DNA of 64,000 bases from Sugiyamaella lignohabitans (lineage: Eukaryota; Ascomycota; Dipodascomycetes; Dipodascales; Trichomonascaceae): the NCBI RefSeq assembly GCF_001640025.1, contig NC_031672.1, forward strand, positions 3,658,001 through 3,722,000, in the 5' to 3' direction. The first letter of the stretch is position 1; the number at the start of each line of letters is the position of its first letter. Below the pieces are notes generated by a model. That model saw only the letters and a list, made by a program, of their open reading frames with translations. It was not told the DNA's origin and did no database searches. Below, piece after piece: positions 33,971 through 45,536 of this stretch. A program made the position numbers and the translations under genes.

Positions 33971-35962
33971 ATGTTGGCCCACCAAATACGAAAAATTGAT
34001 CAGTGGTCTAGACTTACCGTATATAGAGATCGATTACGGAGAGCTATGGCGTCGAAAACATTTATTTTCAGCTTAATATATTGGTCATGTATCTTTTTCA
34101 GCTTCTCAACTCAGACAAGACTAAACCATCAAGAGAGGTTAACACTCAAAGAGACCGCTGAAAATGGCACCCTAGCTCGAAAGCTCATTCGCATGTATAA
34201 AAATTCCAAGAATGGTGACTACTGTAGAGTATGCAAAAATGGATTAGAGTTGACCAAAAAGGTTTCTTTGAATTCACCAGAATCTATTCCAATATTTCTT
34301 CGCAAAATTTGTGAACATAAGAAGCTGGCTGGAACATCAAGATGTGACTTGAAGTATTATGGTTCCATACAGGGGGAACAGAGTTCCTTTGTGACCCACT
34401 TGATAAACGTACTGACTTTGATGGAACCAAAGGGTCTGGATGGGGAATATTTTTGCCATTACATTCTTCAAGGTTTGTGCGATTTACCCACAACACCGTC
34501 TTACGATCTATCGACATGGTGGCCACCAAAACCAGATTCTGCTAGGATCCCACCAAGATCTGGTAAAACATTTGGAGTCGTCCATCTATCGGATATTCAT
34601 TTGTCTACTGATTATACTGTTGGATCAGAAGGCAATTGTATAGGTATAATGTGCTGCACTCCCAGTTCCATAAGAGATCCAATACAGCAACCTTTTCCAG
34701 CGCCTAAAATGGGATACTATAACTGTGATGCCCCACCAGCTCTTGTTGACGGTTCTCTAGCAGGCCTTTCTAATCTGTACAGAGAAGGAAACCTAGACTA
34801 TGATTTTGCAATCTTCACTGGTGATATGGTTGACCACAACCCAGCATGGATCAGTTATGAACAGAGCCTTTTAGAAGAAGAAAAAGTTATGAACTATTTA
34901 AAGAAATACCTGAACAACACACCTGTCTATGCAGTGCTAGGAAATCATGATAGTTATCCCTTTAGTCAGGTAGCGCAAACCTCATCGGGCTTTGCCGATT
35001 TATTCAGTTTCAACACTGATCTTATGGCAAAGCTTTGGGAAGATAACGAATGGCTCAACCCTGCCACGGCCAAACAGGCGAGAGTACATTATGGAGCTTA
35101 CTCGACCTTAACCAGACAGAACTTGAGAATTATATCTCTCAACTCAAATTTCTGGTATCGATGGAACTTTTATAATTACTGGAACATTGAGAATCCTGAC
35201 ACCTCAGGTACTCTACGATTCCTTGTTGAAGAGCTTATCAGAGCAGAGAACAAGGGAGAAAGAGTTTGGGTGATAGCTCATGTTCCTCCTGGTGGTCTTT
35301 CTGATGAAGCCATGCCAATTGCATCACAATCACTCTACCAAATTTTCCATAGATTTTCTCCCGAGACCATTGCTGGTCTCTTTTTTGGACACACGCATCA
35401 AGATGAGTTCACAGTTTTATATAAACACAATGCGACAGCAAAGGCAATTGAAGATGCCATCAATGTAGCATGGATTGGGCCATCAGTTACTCCACTTTCA
35501 CGATACAACCCTGGCTTCAGATTCTATAAAGTAGACTCTGGGTCGTTTGACATAATGGAAGCATATACATTCAATGCTCCACTGAATGATACATTTGCAG
35601 ATGATAGGGAGTTGGAATGGAAATATGAGTATTCAGCTAGAGAAGAGTACGATGCATACCAGGCATGGCCAAAATCAGAACCACTCAATGCTTCATTTTG
35701 GCATAGAGTAGCAGAAGGAATTAAAAATGATCCGTTAATGTCACAAAAGTACTCGGATAACGCATATCGTCGGTCTCCGTACGCACCCGACTGTACACGG
35801 TCGCATTGCCGTTTTGATAACTACTGCTATACAACAAGTATGTCAACTCAACAGGCATTACAATGTAGACTTGACTATGGGGTTCATTTGCGTAAATTGC
35901 TAACAGGAGGACCAACATATCCTATGCCACGACCAATCCGAGATATCGTCGAGAGGTCTTAG
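33971..35962 (+). CDS. Acid sphingomyelinase-like metallophosphodiesterase, secretory
   Basis: Calcineurin-like phosphodiesterase of the acid sphingomyelinase family, probably secreted or vacuolar. All metal-site motifs are present in order: DIH (about 208-210), GDMVDH, GNHD, AHVPPG and GHTHQD. The Cys-containing segment before the catalytic domain (YCRVCKNGL, CEHKK, TSRC) resembles the saposin-like region of the family. A hydrophobic segment follows the second Met (34046, MASKTFIFSLIYW), so translation may really start there and give a signal peptide. From 33971 it would be an internal anchor. Substrate is inferred from family only. Confidence 0.9.
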   Translation: MLAHQIRKIDQWSRLTVYRDRLRRAMASKTFIFSLIYWSCIFFSFSTQTRLNHQERLTLKETAENGTLARKLIRMYKNSKNGDYCRVCKNGLELTKKVSLNSPESIPIFLRKICEHKKLAGTSRCDLKYYGSIQGEQSSFVTHLINVLTLMEPKGLDGEYFCHYILQGLCDLPTTPSYDLSTWWPPKPDSARIPPRSGKTFGVVHLSDIHLSTDYTVGSEGNCIGIMCCTPSSIRDPIQQPFPAPKMGYYNCDAPPALVDGSLAGLSNLYREGNLDYDFAIFTGDMVDHNPAWISYEQSLLEEEKVMNYLKKYLNNTPVYAVLGNHDSYPFSQVAQTSSGFADLFSFNTDLMAKLWEDNEWLNPATAKQARVHYGAYSTLTRQNLRIISLNSNFWYRWNFYNYWNIENPDTSGTLRFLVEELIRAENKGERVWVIAHVPPGGLSDEAMPIASQSLYQIFHRFSPETIAGLFFGHTHQDEFTVLYKHNATAKAIEDAINVAWIGPSVTPLSRYNPGFRFYKVDSGSFDIMEAYTFNAPLNDTFADDRELEWKYEYSAREEYDAYQAWPKSEPLNASFWHRVAEGIKNDPLMSQKYSDNAYRRSPYAPDCTRSHCRFDNYCYTTSMSTQQALQCRLDYGVHLRKLLTGGPTYPMPRPIRDIVERS

Positions 35963-36013
35963 ATATGATATTTATAAACAAATTCATTACAATAATATTA
36001 ATATATACATATA

Positions 36014-39000
36014 TTACACGTCAATCTTGACTACAAGATCACCACCAATTCTTGCAATCTCTTCGATGATAGCGTCTTTGTTCAGTTCGACAACGTTTGA
36101 CTTGGTTGGAATGGTTGAGAAGTTATGATTGACCTTGAACTTTTGAGGCTGAAGAATCTCTCTCTTCCAGAGACCAGCGATGATCTGTTCTTCACATGTC
36201 TTATCATCTGGTGATCCACTGTAGAATAGAATAAGAGTGTCCTGATATTTCTTGGCGAGATCCTTATAAAACTCAAGACCAATATTAACAGACTTTTCAA
36301 CCAACTCATCCAAGTCTTCGACGGGCCTTGGTAATTGAAGATTCTTATACCCCGCATCGACGTCTCCAGCAGAGGATGGATTCTTGATGTGAATGAGGAT
36401 ATCAAAATCAACCAATGAACTAGTAAACATGAGCGATTGGTCAACATGACCCGATGTCAACATATGATCAACAGCTCTAGCTAAAGCGGTTGTACGGGCA
36501 GCAACAATCTTTCCAACTTCAGAACGGGGAATTTGCTGTGTCCACAGAGTTCCAGTAGGATCGTACTTTGTTCCAATAAACATTGGGGCGAGTGTGAGAG
36601 CTGGATCTTGTGTTCTGTGCTTGGAAAATGCATCAGAGATTTTCTGGTAGAATGGCAATGACATGGCAGTTCCTTCAACAGCGGATAAAGTAGTAGCAAC
36701 GACATCGTCCTTACTAGCATCGGAAGCCTTTTCAGTGTCAAGAACAAGAGGTTCCTCACGCCAGTCCCATGTCGATAAGAACGCTAATACCCGGTAAAAG
36801 GCAGTCACAGCGCTACTAGGAGGAACATAAGGAGACGAATCTAAGAATGGCTTCAGCGCCAATAACTCTACGACCTCGTCGCGAACGTGACTGGCCAAAA
36901 GGTGCGATTTAAACCAAACCTTGAGCATACGAGCAGTAGCAGAATAATAGGGATATCTCAAACTCAAGGTATGGATAACACGATTGTGAGTGGTGACTTC
37001 AGAATACTTTTGCTGATATAGATGGACTGAGGTATTTTGTTGATGTTTTTCCTCATTCAGACGCTGATAGAGCTGCTCATCACGGTCGTTTCTGATTCTG
37101 AACTTGAAGGAGTAGCCTTGAGCGGTCTGAACTTGTAGGAAGCCAACCTCATCAGGACCATTAGGAATGAAATCGTCAGCAGACTCAACACCGACAAGCA
37201 CAACCATGTTCTTTTCCTGCTTTCTCAGCTGGTCGGCTATTTTCAGAAGGAAGGCAGTTTTGGTCTTTTCTAAAGCATTAACATCATCGGGCCATCTACT
37301 GGACGACTCAAACTCGATAATACCCAGGGCTATGCTGTCATCCGAAGTGAAGTCATAGGCACATGGCTCAGAAATGCTGGTATAACGAAGTGACGAAGAT
37401 GCAGGAAGGACAGAGCGAATCCTGAGTGGAAGCTCTGACAAGTTTTGAATGATATTAGCGGTTTGCTGGAATGCTTGGTACTTGATTTGGAAGAGTTGGG
37501 TCGAAATAACCGATCGCTCTTTGTGACCAGGGAATCTAGGTTGAAGAGGTAGGTACTTGAGGATGTTGTCATGGGTATTTTCAATCTCTGAACCCTTAAA
37601 GTGGCGATAAAGAATATACTCAACAATAGAATTGACTACTGGTTTTGTTGGACTGTGCTTCCAAACGACGGATTCCATAATACTACCATCTTGGAATCTT
37701 CTAAGCTCACTTTTTTTGCCCCAGAACTGACGGAACTTCTCAGCAGCACTAGCGTCCTCTGATGGTGGTCCATGAGTAACGAGTTTCTCACATTCCTGGG
37801 GGTCCAAAATAACACCGACAGCTATGGCACTCTCCTCGAACATACCCTTGCGCTTGGATATACTCCACGACGAAGATGAAGCATTAGTCGAGTATAAAGA
37901 GGGAAGAGGAGTAAATACTAACTGTCTTGCACGTGAACCTAAACCAAACTTCAATACTTTGGCCAGCTTCTCAACACAAAAGTGTTGATAAGACCGGTAA
38001 TTGATCCTGTTTAATGGACTGAATATAGTATTGTTGAAATCAGGGAAGGTTACAGTAAAGAAAGCGTCATATCGTAGTTGGGGAACAGTCAGTTTCTCAA
38101 GGAAAATGGCATCAAACCGGTCTTTAACTACATCACTCAACAGGTCACTGGTTACAGCAGCTTCATGACGCAACAGAGAATAACTCCAGGCGGACACCTT
38201 GTAAAATACATTGAGTTTCGAGTCTCTATCAAAGAGAAAAGCAGCAGTACCAGGAACAGGCGACTGAGGAACAAACTGCTTTAAACTCTCCAGCTTTGTA
38301 TTCTGGCCCTTTACGGTAGAGAAAGATAGTCCCAGACGACCAGAAATGTCGTTGTTGGCCAGGAAGGTCAGAGTAGCCTTGAAAAGTTGGTAACTACTAT
38401 AACCGGCCATTAATACCTTTGATGAACCAGATCGATCACCTCCTTGTAAAAGAGCAGCCATTAACAAACACCATTCAAAATGACCGAAACCACCATGTCT
38501 TGGAGACGAGTCGAAACCACGTTGACGGAGCCACAAACGACCCAACTTAGCAGCGTCTTTGAATGCCTCACACTGATGACAAGCTCTGTGAATGAATTCG
38601 AGATATGAAGAATAAGTAGTGTCGGATAATAGTGATGAGTTATACAGCGGAGTGGGTGGCAGCATCTTTGCACTGTTATTATCGGCAGTAGAATCCTGTT
38701 GAAGTCTGACACAGTTTCTTTCTGGTGACAGTTTACGAGATTCAAAAGTGGTGGGAGCAACTCCGAAAACAACATTGATGTTGAATCGTTTGGCAAGTTT
38801 TGAATCAGTGAATGTAAGTCTAATAATAGGTTTTAAAGGGTCGTCATGTTGAAGAGTGTATGAGACATTGACGGGCAGAGACTCGTCAGCCCTGATAATT
38901 GAAGCGATATAAGCGACGTAAAATGCACGTTTGTGGAAGTAACGGTAATTAACATAGTCTTTTTCCTGGAACAAGGAAGAAGGCATAGTAATAAGTAGAT

Positions 39001-39646
39001 CAATGGACACGCCTTCTGGTTGGGTAACAGCAGTTTTAATCGAATAACTACCGACAATATTAATACTTTCTGGATGAGCAATCTTGAACTTGTATTTAAT
39101 GTCAGGAGACGGTTTAGGATCAGGAAACGGGATAGCGAGTTTTTTAGATGAAACGAGCTTAACAGCTTGACCAAGGGACAGTTCCTGCTCCCTTGAAGAA
39201 CTCTGCTGCAGAACATGGTTGAGCTGGAACAAGAACTTATCTAGCGACTGAGTATACTTTTCAGACAGTGCCAATTCAGTGAGCAGCTCATCAATTTGCA
39301 TCTTGAAAATATTGGACTTGAAAAGCTCTGAAGTCTCTCTAGCAATCTGAACATCCTGAGCAGAGATAGACTGCTTGGATTTGGACCGAGTCTGACTAGC
39401 ATCTCCATTTTCTTCCTCGTCATCTTCCTCATCCTCATCCATTTCCTCGTCCTCATCTTCATCTTCCTCACCATCGTCATCCTGATCCTGCTCATCGCTG
39501 TCGAAATCATCTTCTTCCTCAGACAAATCAGCCAGAGATGCAATCACCTTCTGCTTCTTAGCGGGCAACGCAGTCTCAACGGCAGCAGCCTGCCCGACCG
39601 AGCCGTTGGTTTTCTTGGAGAAATCGCCGCTCTTTCTCTTAGCCAT
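36014..39646 (-). CDS. UTP22: SSU processome component Utp22 (Nrap family)
   Basis: Part of the UTP-C/Rrp7 module of the small-subunit processome, needed for 18S rRNA maturation; the fold derives from nucleotidyltransferases without activity. The ATG at 39646 (MAKRKSGDF) gives 1210 aa, close to the yeast 1237. An in-frame ATG at 39793 would add 49 residues unlike the family start. An acidic stretch lies at about residues 47-85. Recognisable Nrap blocks include FGHFEWCLLMAALLQGG and the conserved C-terminus with FSTIPTKSNV. Its stop lies only 51 nt from the stop of the convergent sphingomyelinase-like gene. Confidence 0.95.
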   Translation of the reverse strand: MAKRKSGDFSKKTNGSVGQAAAVETALPAKKQKVIASLADLSEEEDDFDSDEQDQDDDGEEDEDEDEEMDEDEEDDEEENGDASQTRSKSKQSISAQDVQIARETSELFKSNIFKMQIDELLTELALSEKYTQSLDKFLFQLNHVLQQSSSREQELSLGQAVKLVSSKKLAIPFPDPKPSPDIKYKFKIAHPESINIVGSYSIKTAVTQPEGVSIDLLITMPSSLFQEKDYVNYRYFHKRAFYVAYIASIIRADESLPVNVSYTLQHDDPLKPIIRLTFTDSKLAKRFNINVVFGVAPTTFESRKLSPERNCVRLQQDSTADNNSAKMLPPTPLYNSSLLSDTTYSSYLEFIHRACHQCEAFKDAAKLGRLWLRQRGFDSSPRHGGFGHFEWCLLMAALLQGGDRSGSSKVLMAGYSSYQLFKATLTFLANNDISGRLGLSFSTVKGQNTKLESLKQFVPQSPVPGTAAFLFDRDSKLNVFYKVSAWSYSLLRHEAAVTSDLLSDVVKDRFDAIFLEKLTVPQLRYDAFFTVTFPDFNNTIFSPLNRINYRSYQHFCVEKLAKVLKFGLGSRARQLVFTPLPSLYSTNASSSSWSISKRKGMFEESAIAVGVILDPQECEKLVTHGPPSEDASAAEKFRQFWGKKSELRRFQDGSIMESVVWKHSPTKPVVNSIVEYILYRHFKGSEIENTHDNILKYLPLQPRFPGHKERSVISTQLFQIKYQAFQQTANIIQNLSELPLRIRSVLPASSSLRYTSISEPCAYDFTSDDSIALGIIEFESSSRWPDDVNALEKTKTAFLLKIADQLRKQEKNMVVLVGVESADDFIPNGPDEVGFLQVQTAQGYSFKFRIRNDRDEQLYQRLNEEKHQQNTSVHLYQQKYSEVTTHNRVIHTLSLRYPYYSATARMLKVWFKSHLLASHVRDEVVELLALKPFLDSSPYVPPSSAVTAFYRVLAFLSTWDWREEPLVLDTEKASDASKDDVVATTLSAVEGTAMSLPFYQKISDAFSKHRTQDPALTLAPMFIGTKYDPTGTLWTQQIPRSEVGKIVAARTTALARAVDHMLTSGHVDQSLMFTSSLVDFDILIHIKNPSSAGDVDAGYKNLQLPRPVEDLDELVEKSVNIGLEFYKDLAKKYQDTLILFYSGSPDDKTCEEQIIAGLWKREILQPQKFKVNHNFSTIPTKSNVVELNKDAIIEEIARIGGDLVVKIDV

Positions 39647-39903
39647 AATACAAATGCCAAAGCCCTGTAAAAGAAGCTGAATGAATCGTCTCGACCTGGA
39701 CCGAAACCTATCCAAATATTTTTTTTCTACTGCATATGCACCCTCCCTCCCTGATACAGTTTTTTCCACCGACCACCATCCCAGCCGTACCATCCACCAT
39801 CACGTGATCAAAAAATTATCCGGACCCCGAATTCCTGGTCCCTACTCAGTCCCAGGCCCCCATTCCACCCCTCGAAACCACTCCCGGCGACCAGCGGGAA
39901 CCC

Positions 39904-40043
39904 GACTCGAGCGGAGCGAGAGGAGCCACGGGGTCTGGGGCGGAGCCCCAGCCGCCGAGGCACACATGGGGCTGGCGGATCTGCCTCCGGCGGCTGGGGC
40001 TCCGCCCCAGACCCCGTGGCTCCTCTCGCTCCGCTCGAGTCGG
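39904..40043. repeat. Dispersed GC-rich element, two b-arms back to back
   Basis: Right b-arm 39904-39961 (end shortened to CCGCCGAGGC), 21 nt, left b-arm 39983-40043. The two arms are near-perfect reverse complements. It lies in the divergent UTP22/MDM38 promoter region. Confidence 0.92.
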
Positions 40044-40275
40044 GTTCCGGGTGACGGTAGTGAGAGGTTTCGGAGTGGTTGACAGGGATCAAGGGATCAA
40101 GGACGGTTTCGGAGATGGAGGAGCCAGCCTCGGGGGTGCGGTGCGAGAAAGGTGCAGGAACGGCTGGCATGGGATGGCGGGAGGGTGCGAGGCGCATGGA
40201 TGGGGCCCCGAGCGCTGATTTTCAGCCGGAGCAGGAGTTCGCCTCTTACATTAAACGTCGCTTGTCGGAGTTAGA

Positions 40276-41990
40276 ATGTCGGGTGTACAGAGAATGGGTA
40301 TAATTCGACACGGGTTGATTCCTCGGGTCAAAGGTGAGTTCGGTGGTCCTGGTATGGATTGGTATACGGATGAAGGTTTTTTTTTTCAGTCGGATCGTGA
40401 TCCGGACAACGGAAAATCGGATACTAACAGTTGATAGTTGGTCGGGGAATCGTCAGCTTGAGCAGCCGGTCGCTGTCAACTTTGACTGCTGCCGGCGCCA
40501 GATCCGGTCAATTGGCTACTGTGGGTCTCGTTCATACAAATTCCACAAGAAATACGAGTTCGCCATTATTGTTTGTCATTGGCAGACGGTTCCAATCGAC
40601 GGTTCAGAAGGAATCCGTCAAAAAGGACGACAAACCTGCTGCTGCTGCTGCTGCCGCGGCTGTCTCGGGCTCGGGGTCTTCATCCGGTTCGTCGGCCACT
40701 GCTTCATCATCTGATTCAGCAACTGCTTCAAAAACTGGCTCGACTGGCTCGACAACTGGTTCAAGTTCTTCTGGCACTACTGAGACTGCACCAGCCAAAG
40801 TGGAGAAAAAACTCACTATATGGGAAAAAGTCAAGCATGAAGCGCAACATTACTGGGATGGTACTAAACTGCTCGGTTATGAATTCAAAGTGTCGACTAA
40901 ACTGCTTGCTAAAATGGCAGCTGGATATGAGCTGACAAGAAGAGAGAACCGTCAACTGAACAGAACTCTTCAGGATATTATGCGATTAGTTCCATTTTCC
41001 ATGTTCATTCTTGTTCCCTTTGCCGAACTTTTATTGCCATTTGCATTGAAAATCTTCCCCAACTTACTTCCTTCTACTTACGAGTCTGGTAAGGACAAGG
41101 AAGCCAAGACCAAGAAACTCCGGAAAACTCGAGGTGCCGTGTCGCAGTTTTTGCGTCAGACCGTCACTGAAAGTGGAATGGTGTTCCCAGTAGTGGTCAA
41201 CCCCGAGCAAAAAGAGCAGTTTGCCACTTTTTTCAAGCAAGTCAAGTCTAGTGTGCAACAACCATCAAGAGAACTGCTCATTTCAGTAGCAAGATTGTTT
41301 AAAGATGACGTTGTTCTCGATAATTTGTCGCGTCCTCAACTGGTAGCTATGGCCAAATATATCAATATCCATCCGTATGGAACCAGTGTGATGCTTCGGT
41401 ACTCGATTCGTCACAGAATGAGACAGATTAAACAAGACGACCGAGCCATTGACTATGAAGGAGTCGAGTCTCTGTCGGTTCCTGAGCTGCAATCTGCCTG
41501 TGCTTCCAGAGGTATCAAGACCTATGGAATATCACCAGCCAAACTTCGTGACGATCTGACCACATGGTTAGAGCTTAGATTGCACCAGAAAGTGCCCAGT
41601 ACACTTTTGATTCTCAGTTCGGCGTATACTTACGGCGAGCCTGATAACCTTGATTCGTACTATGACGGTATTCAAGCTGTGTTAAGCGCACTTCCTGAAG
41701 AGTTATACCACGAAGCCGAGCTCGAAGTGTCGTCTACATCTGCCACTAACAAGCAACGTCTCGAGGTGTTGAAGGAGCAACAGGAGCTCATTCAGGACGA
41801 AAACGACGAGGAAATGGAGAGCGGCCATGTCATCAAAGTCAGAGACCACCTGAGTATCGAGGACGACGAGCCTGTAGCGGCCGAAGTGCCCAAAGAAAAG
41901 AGCGATGCCGCCACCAACGCTGCCAACGCCGTCAAATCGGCTGCTGCTGCTGCTGGACAGGCCAAAAAAGAAGCCGACAACCGGGACTAG
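40276..41990 (+). CDS. MDM38: Mitochondrial inner-membrane LETM1 protein Mdm38, one intron
   Basis: LETM1-family protein for K+/H+ exchange and ribosome binding at the inner membrane. Exon 1 is 40276-40333 (MSGVQRMGIIRHG); exon 2 is 40438-41990; 536 aa. The intron (40334-40437, 104 nt) has GTGAGT, branch TACTAAC and acceptor TAG. A nearer CAG 3 nt past the branch site is out of frame. The Arg/Ser-rich N-terminus is a presequence; a Ser/Thr/Ala linker follows. The LETM1 core starts LTIWEKVKHEAQHYWDG, with one transmembrane helix at about 203-225 (LVPFSMFILVPFAELLLPF). The C-terminus is Ala/Lys-rich. YLH47 is the paralogue in S. cerevisiae; MDM38 is the better label. Confidence 0.94.
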
Positions 41991-42119
41991 ACGGCCCGTG
42001 CCGGCTTGCACTGTCCTGCCGCTGTAGTCTGCGTGTATAAGATACATTATTTAATTATCCAGTTCATTTTGTACATAAATCATGGTTCATAGCACACACA
42101 TTCTGTGAGGGGGGGACAT

Positions 42120-42256
42120 GCCTCCGGCGGCTGGGGCTCCGCCCCAGACCCTGGTTGCTCCTCTCGCTACGCTCGAGTCGTTCCGTCGACAGTTTCAGCC
42201 ATCTCCTGCGAAGCAGGAGCCACGGGGTCTGGGGCAGAGCCCCAGCCGCCGGAGGC
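42120..42256. repeat. Dispersed GC-rich element, full b-a copy
   Basis: Between the convergent stops of MDM38 and DUT1. b-tip left, a-tip right, centre GTCGACAGTTTCAGCCAT; ends flanked by ACAT and ATGT. Confidence 0.95.
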
Positions 42257-42317
42257 ATGTTCCCCGCCAGCGCGAGTGATTAATTGAATTAAGTAAAGAA
42301 GGTTCATGGGTCGTGAT

Positions 42318-42761
42318 CTAGTTCTTGCCAGTGCTGCCGAACCCGCCAGCGCCTCGTTCGGTTTCGTCGAGAGTTGTGAGGACCTCGACTTCGGTGTTGA
42401 CGATTTTTTCTAGCACCAGTTGAGCGATTCTGTCGCCAGCAGCCACTGTGTAGTCCTCGTTGCTGTGGTTGAACAGCAGAACTCGCACCTCTCCTCTGTA
42501 ATCGGCATCGATAACACCAGCTCCGGTGCTGAGTCCGTGTTTAACAGCCAGTCCACTTCTTGGGGCGACTCGGCCATAAGTGCCAACAGGGACGGCAATG
42601 GCAATATCAGTTTTAACAAGACCTCGGCCTTGGGCTTTAATGACAGCGGCCTCGCTGCTGTAAAGGTCGTATCCAGCAGCCAGAGCGGATCCACGAGTGG
42701 GGGCTTTGGCATTCTCAGACAACAGCTGTACTTTAAGAGTAGGAACTGCGGATTGGGTCAT
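42318..42761 (-). CDS. DUT1: dUTP pyrophosphatase
   Basis: Trimeric dUTPase, dUTP to dUMP plus PPi, keeping uracil out of DNA. The ATG at 42761 gives 147 aa, exactly the S. cerevisiae length; the frame extends upstream only to a non-ATG codon. All five motifs are visible: 1 AAGYDLYS, 2 [10 protein letters not shown], 3 [11 protein letters not shown] (catalytic Asp, stacking Tyr), 4 [12 protein letters not shown], 5 [10 protein letters not shown]. Confidence 0.97.
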   Translation of the reverse strand: MTQSAVPTLKVQLLSENAKAPTRGSALAAGYDLYSSEAAVIKAQGRGLVKTDIAIAVPVGTYGRVAPRSGLAVKHGLSTGAGVIDADYRGEVRVLLFNHSNEDYTVAAGDRIAQLVLEKIVNTEVEVLTTLDETERGAGGFGSTGKN

Positions 42762-42954
42762 TATAGAGCGTGTAATGAATCGGATGTGTGAATAGCGAAT
42801 CGTGGAAAAGGTGGTCAAAAAGTGGCATCTTGATCTGGGACGCGTTCCCCCAATTTATAGTTTTTCCGCGTTGCCGCGTCTAAGCGCGACCTTTAATTTA
42901 CCCCCTGCATATGCACCGATATATGTCACTCGAGACGTTGGCGCGGGTGACTAT

Positions 42955-43008
42955 GCCTCCGGCGGCTGGGGCTCCGCCCCAGACCCCGTGGCTCCTGCTT
43001 CGCAGGAG
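42955..43008. repeat. Dispersed GC-rich element, single left a-arm
   Basis: TGCCTCCGGCGGC, loop TCC, a-tip; in the DUT1 upstream region. Confidence 0.93.
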
Positions 43009-45306
43009 CTTTAGAGGGGAATGGTGTCCAGGTGATGGGGATGGCAAACGGACGGCTATTGAGTTGAGAGTGGGGATGGCTGGTCTGTATAGCCAAGTTT
43101 TCTGCACTAGCATCTTCAGCTACTCTCAAATCCGAGTACTATTTTCGGATTATGTAGCCCTAATTTGGCACTCTGAGTCCAACTAGGAAGTCTAGTCAGT
43201 GAGCGTGCTTTTTTTTTTTTCATCCCTTAATTTCTCTGATTTCTGCTCGTGGGAGCGGTGGAATTTGAGTACCTGGTGAGTTGACTAGTGTGATTTTCGT
43301 TATTACCTGGGCGGGGCCCCTCTGCTAACTTATTTATTCCCTCTTTTTGTAATATTACTATTAATTGTTTTATTCTATGTTCAAACTACTAAATCTGTTT
43401 GGCTTTGTCAATATCATACAATTATCTTTAGGTCCGAAGAGCACGTGTTGTATGCTCTGACAGATTCTGGCGGTAGTTTGATTCTATATATTATTTTTCA
43501 CATCGGTTTTCTACTTATAACAATATATATTGATAAATAGGACGTTGTAAAGTCACTAGGTCTATAGTCCTCAATTCATATAGTTTATTTGGCATTGATC
43601 TAAACCTCAATCTAGTGAATAAATGATACTTAAGGCAGAATAATCAACCTTCTGTCTGAATCTGACTGGAGTTCATTGTTGTGAATAGATATGAGAATAA
43701 TATGAGAATATATAATGAGATCCTTAACACCGGGTAACTGTCGATATTGGTATATGCACCCAGGACTTGGTTTGGAGAGTCCAATATATTTAGCCAATTG
43801 GGTTTAGCTCCAGACAAAGTCTTATTATTTCCAGTCTCTAATATTCAATTCTAGCCTCCAAGCTACTACTCTCAGCTATAGGGTGTAGTCTCGAATAAAG
43901 AGCTCAGCTGATGGCCGCCACATTCTGTTGTCCGGGTAACACAGTGATTTGGAAAGCCGAAAACCTTGTGGGAATCGTGAAAATAAGTCGTTTACGATAG
44001 TTCTATGATCTTAAATTTATATAATACCATTAATAAAAGAACAATAATAACAACAACTGGAAATAGCACGACGGCGGCGAAATCTACGTGTGATTTCTGC
44101 CTTCTCAGGCCGGGTAAGTGCTTCGGTTCCTTCTCACTTTCTAAGCTCCCATTTAATTCTCCAAACTGCACATAGGTGACCTTTTCAGCAAGTACCTAAC
44201 AGTATCACAGTTGGGGCTCTTTTTTTAACTCATTAATAGTTGCTTTGAGTTTCCGGTCCACGAAATCAACGCCATTTTTGCACATGAAACATGGAATGTA
44301 ATTTCCATGATACCTAAGGTTGCGTTCTTGAAATATGCATGAGTAGGTGGATATGCAACCCGAATATAAACTCAGGGGGTGACTTAAAGCTCTCTTTACT
44401 ATTTACGAGTGAAGAAAAAATGATGGTTTAAAGGTCGGATGTATTGTGGCATTTTATACCATTTTTGTTAACTACTACTAATATCGTTATTGTATACTGG
44501 CATTTCTGTTAATAAAATAATTATTAAATATTAAATTAATTGACTTCAAATGTTTAATATGCTGTGTGACAGACTGAGCATGGGTTCTGGCCGGTCTACC
44601 TCGTGCTATTGAGGAGAAATCTGGTAATTTACAGAGAAGGAAAAGAACTCATAAAGTACATGAGAGTAAATAGAATGATTGCTCCTTTTAGTTCTGTTGG
44701 CTCTATATCCATATTCTAACTGCACTTCAGCCAAGTTTCCAGTAAAAACTATCTACTCATTTGCTGAGATATATCACTTCTACAGCAAATAAGAGTGCTA
44801 TCGAAACAATTGAAGCCATTGAGGAAATACTGACTACCATCATATATGATCTAGACACTATGAAATACTTCATCCAGGGACTATTCCTACTTCTGTCGAA
44901 ACGAGATACATGATCTAAAGCGGTGTGCACGTCGAACTCCTGCTTTTCGTTCAATTTCCTGATGAGAAGTGTACATAAAGATATGGTGTACATGTGACTT
45001 GAATAGGGCCAGCAGGCATCCTTGTATACATTGTGAGAGAGCAATTACTACCACTGACGCACTCCCGCGATTATTTCCTTTCTAGCGAGGTTATCTCTTC
45101 ATATGATGGAAACATTGCTACCATATTGAAAATATGGTCAAGGCAATGTGCTCTGTTCGTCGAATACAAAGATCCCCTCTAGCTCATATTTTTTACCCTG
45201 AAAAACATAATTGGTCCGGCCAGAAAAGTGCAGCCACAACCACAGCCAGCCCACATACTGTTCATCAAGTTTAGCTCACCCAAGACTTGGTTTCTCTCAC
45301 AGTGCT

Positions 45307-45536
45307 GCCTCCGGCGGCTGGGGCTCCGCCCCAGACCCCGCTACTCCTCTCGCTCCGCTCGAGTCGGGCGCAAGTATCTCCTCAGAAACTCACTTCTCGG
45401 AACCCAGAAACTGTACCTCGCATCATCTGGCGACACCCACACGAGGTATTGGTAACAACCTTGAATTTCACGCCCAGAGTATCTCCTGCGAAGCAGGAGC
45501 CACGGGGTCTGGGGCGGAGCCCCAGCCGCCGGAGGC
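45307..45536. repeat. Dispersed GC-rich element, b-a pair with 115-nt spacer
   Basis: Left b-arm 45307-45367 and right a-arm 45483-45536. The spacer starts with the usual GGCG but then is unrelated sequence, as if something inserted into the centre or two single arms lie close. Confidence 0.92.

Noticed and set aside
40431..40437. TTG start of MDM38 at 40431
   Set aside because: It directly follows a branch site and CAG; the split model with ATG at 40276, donor GTGAGT and acceptor at 40437 is in frame and gives a presequence.
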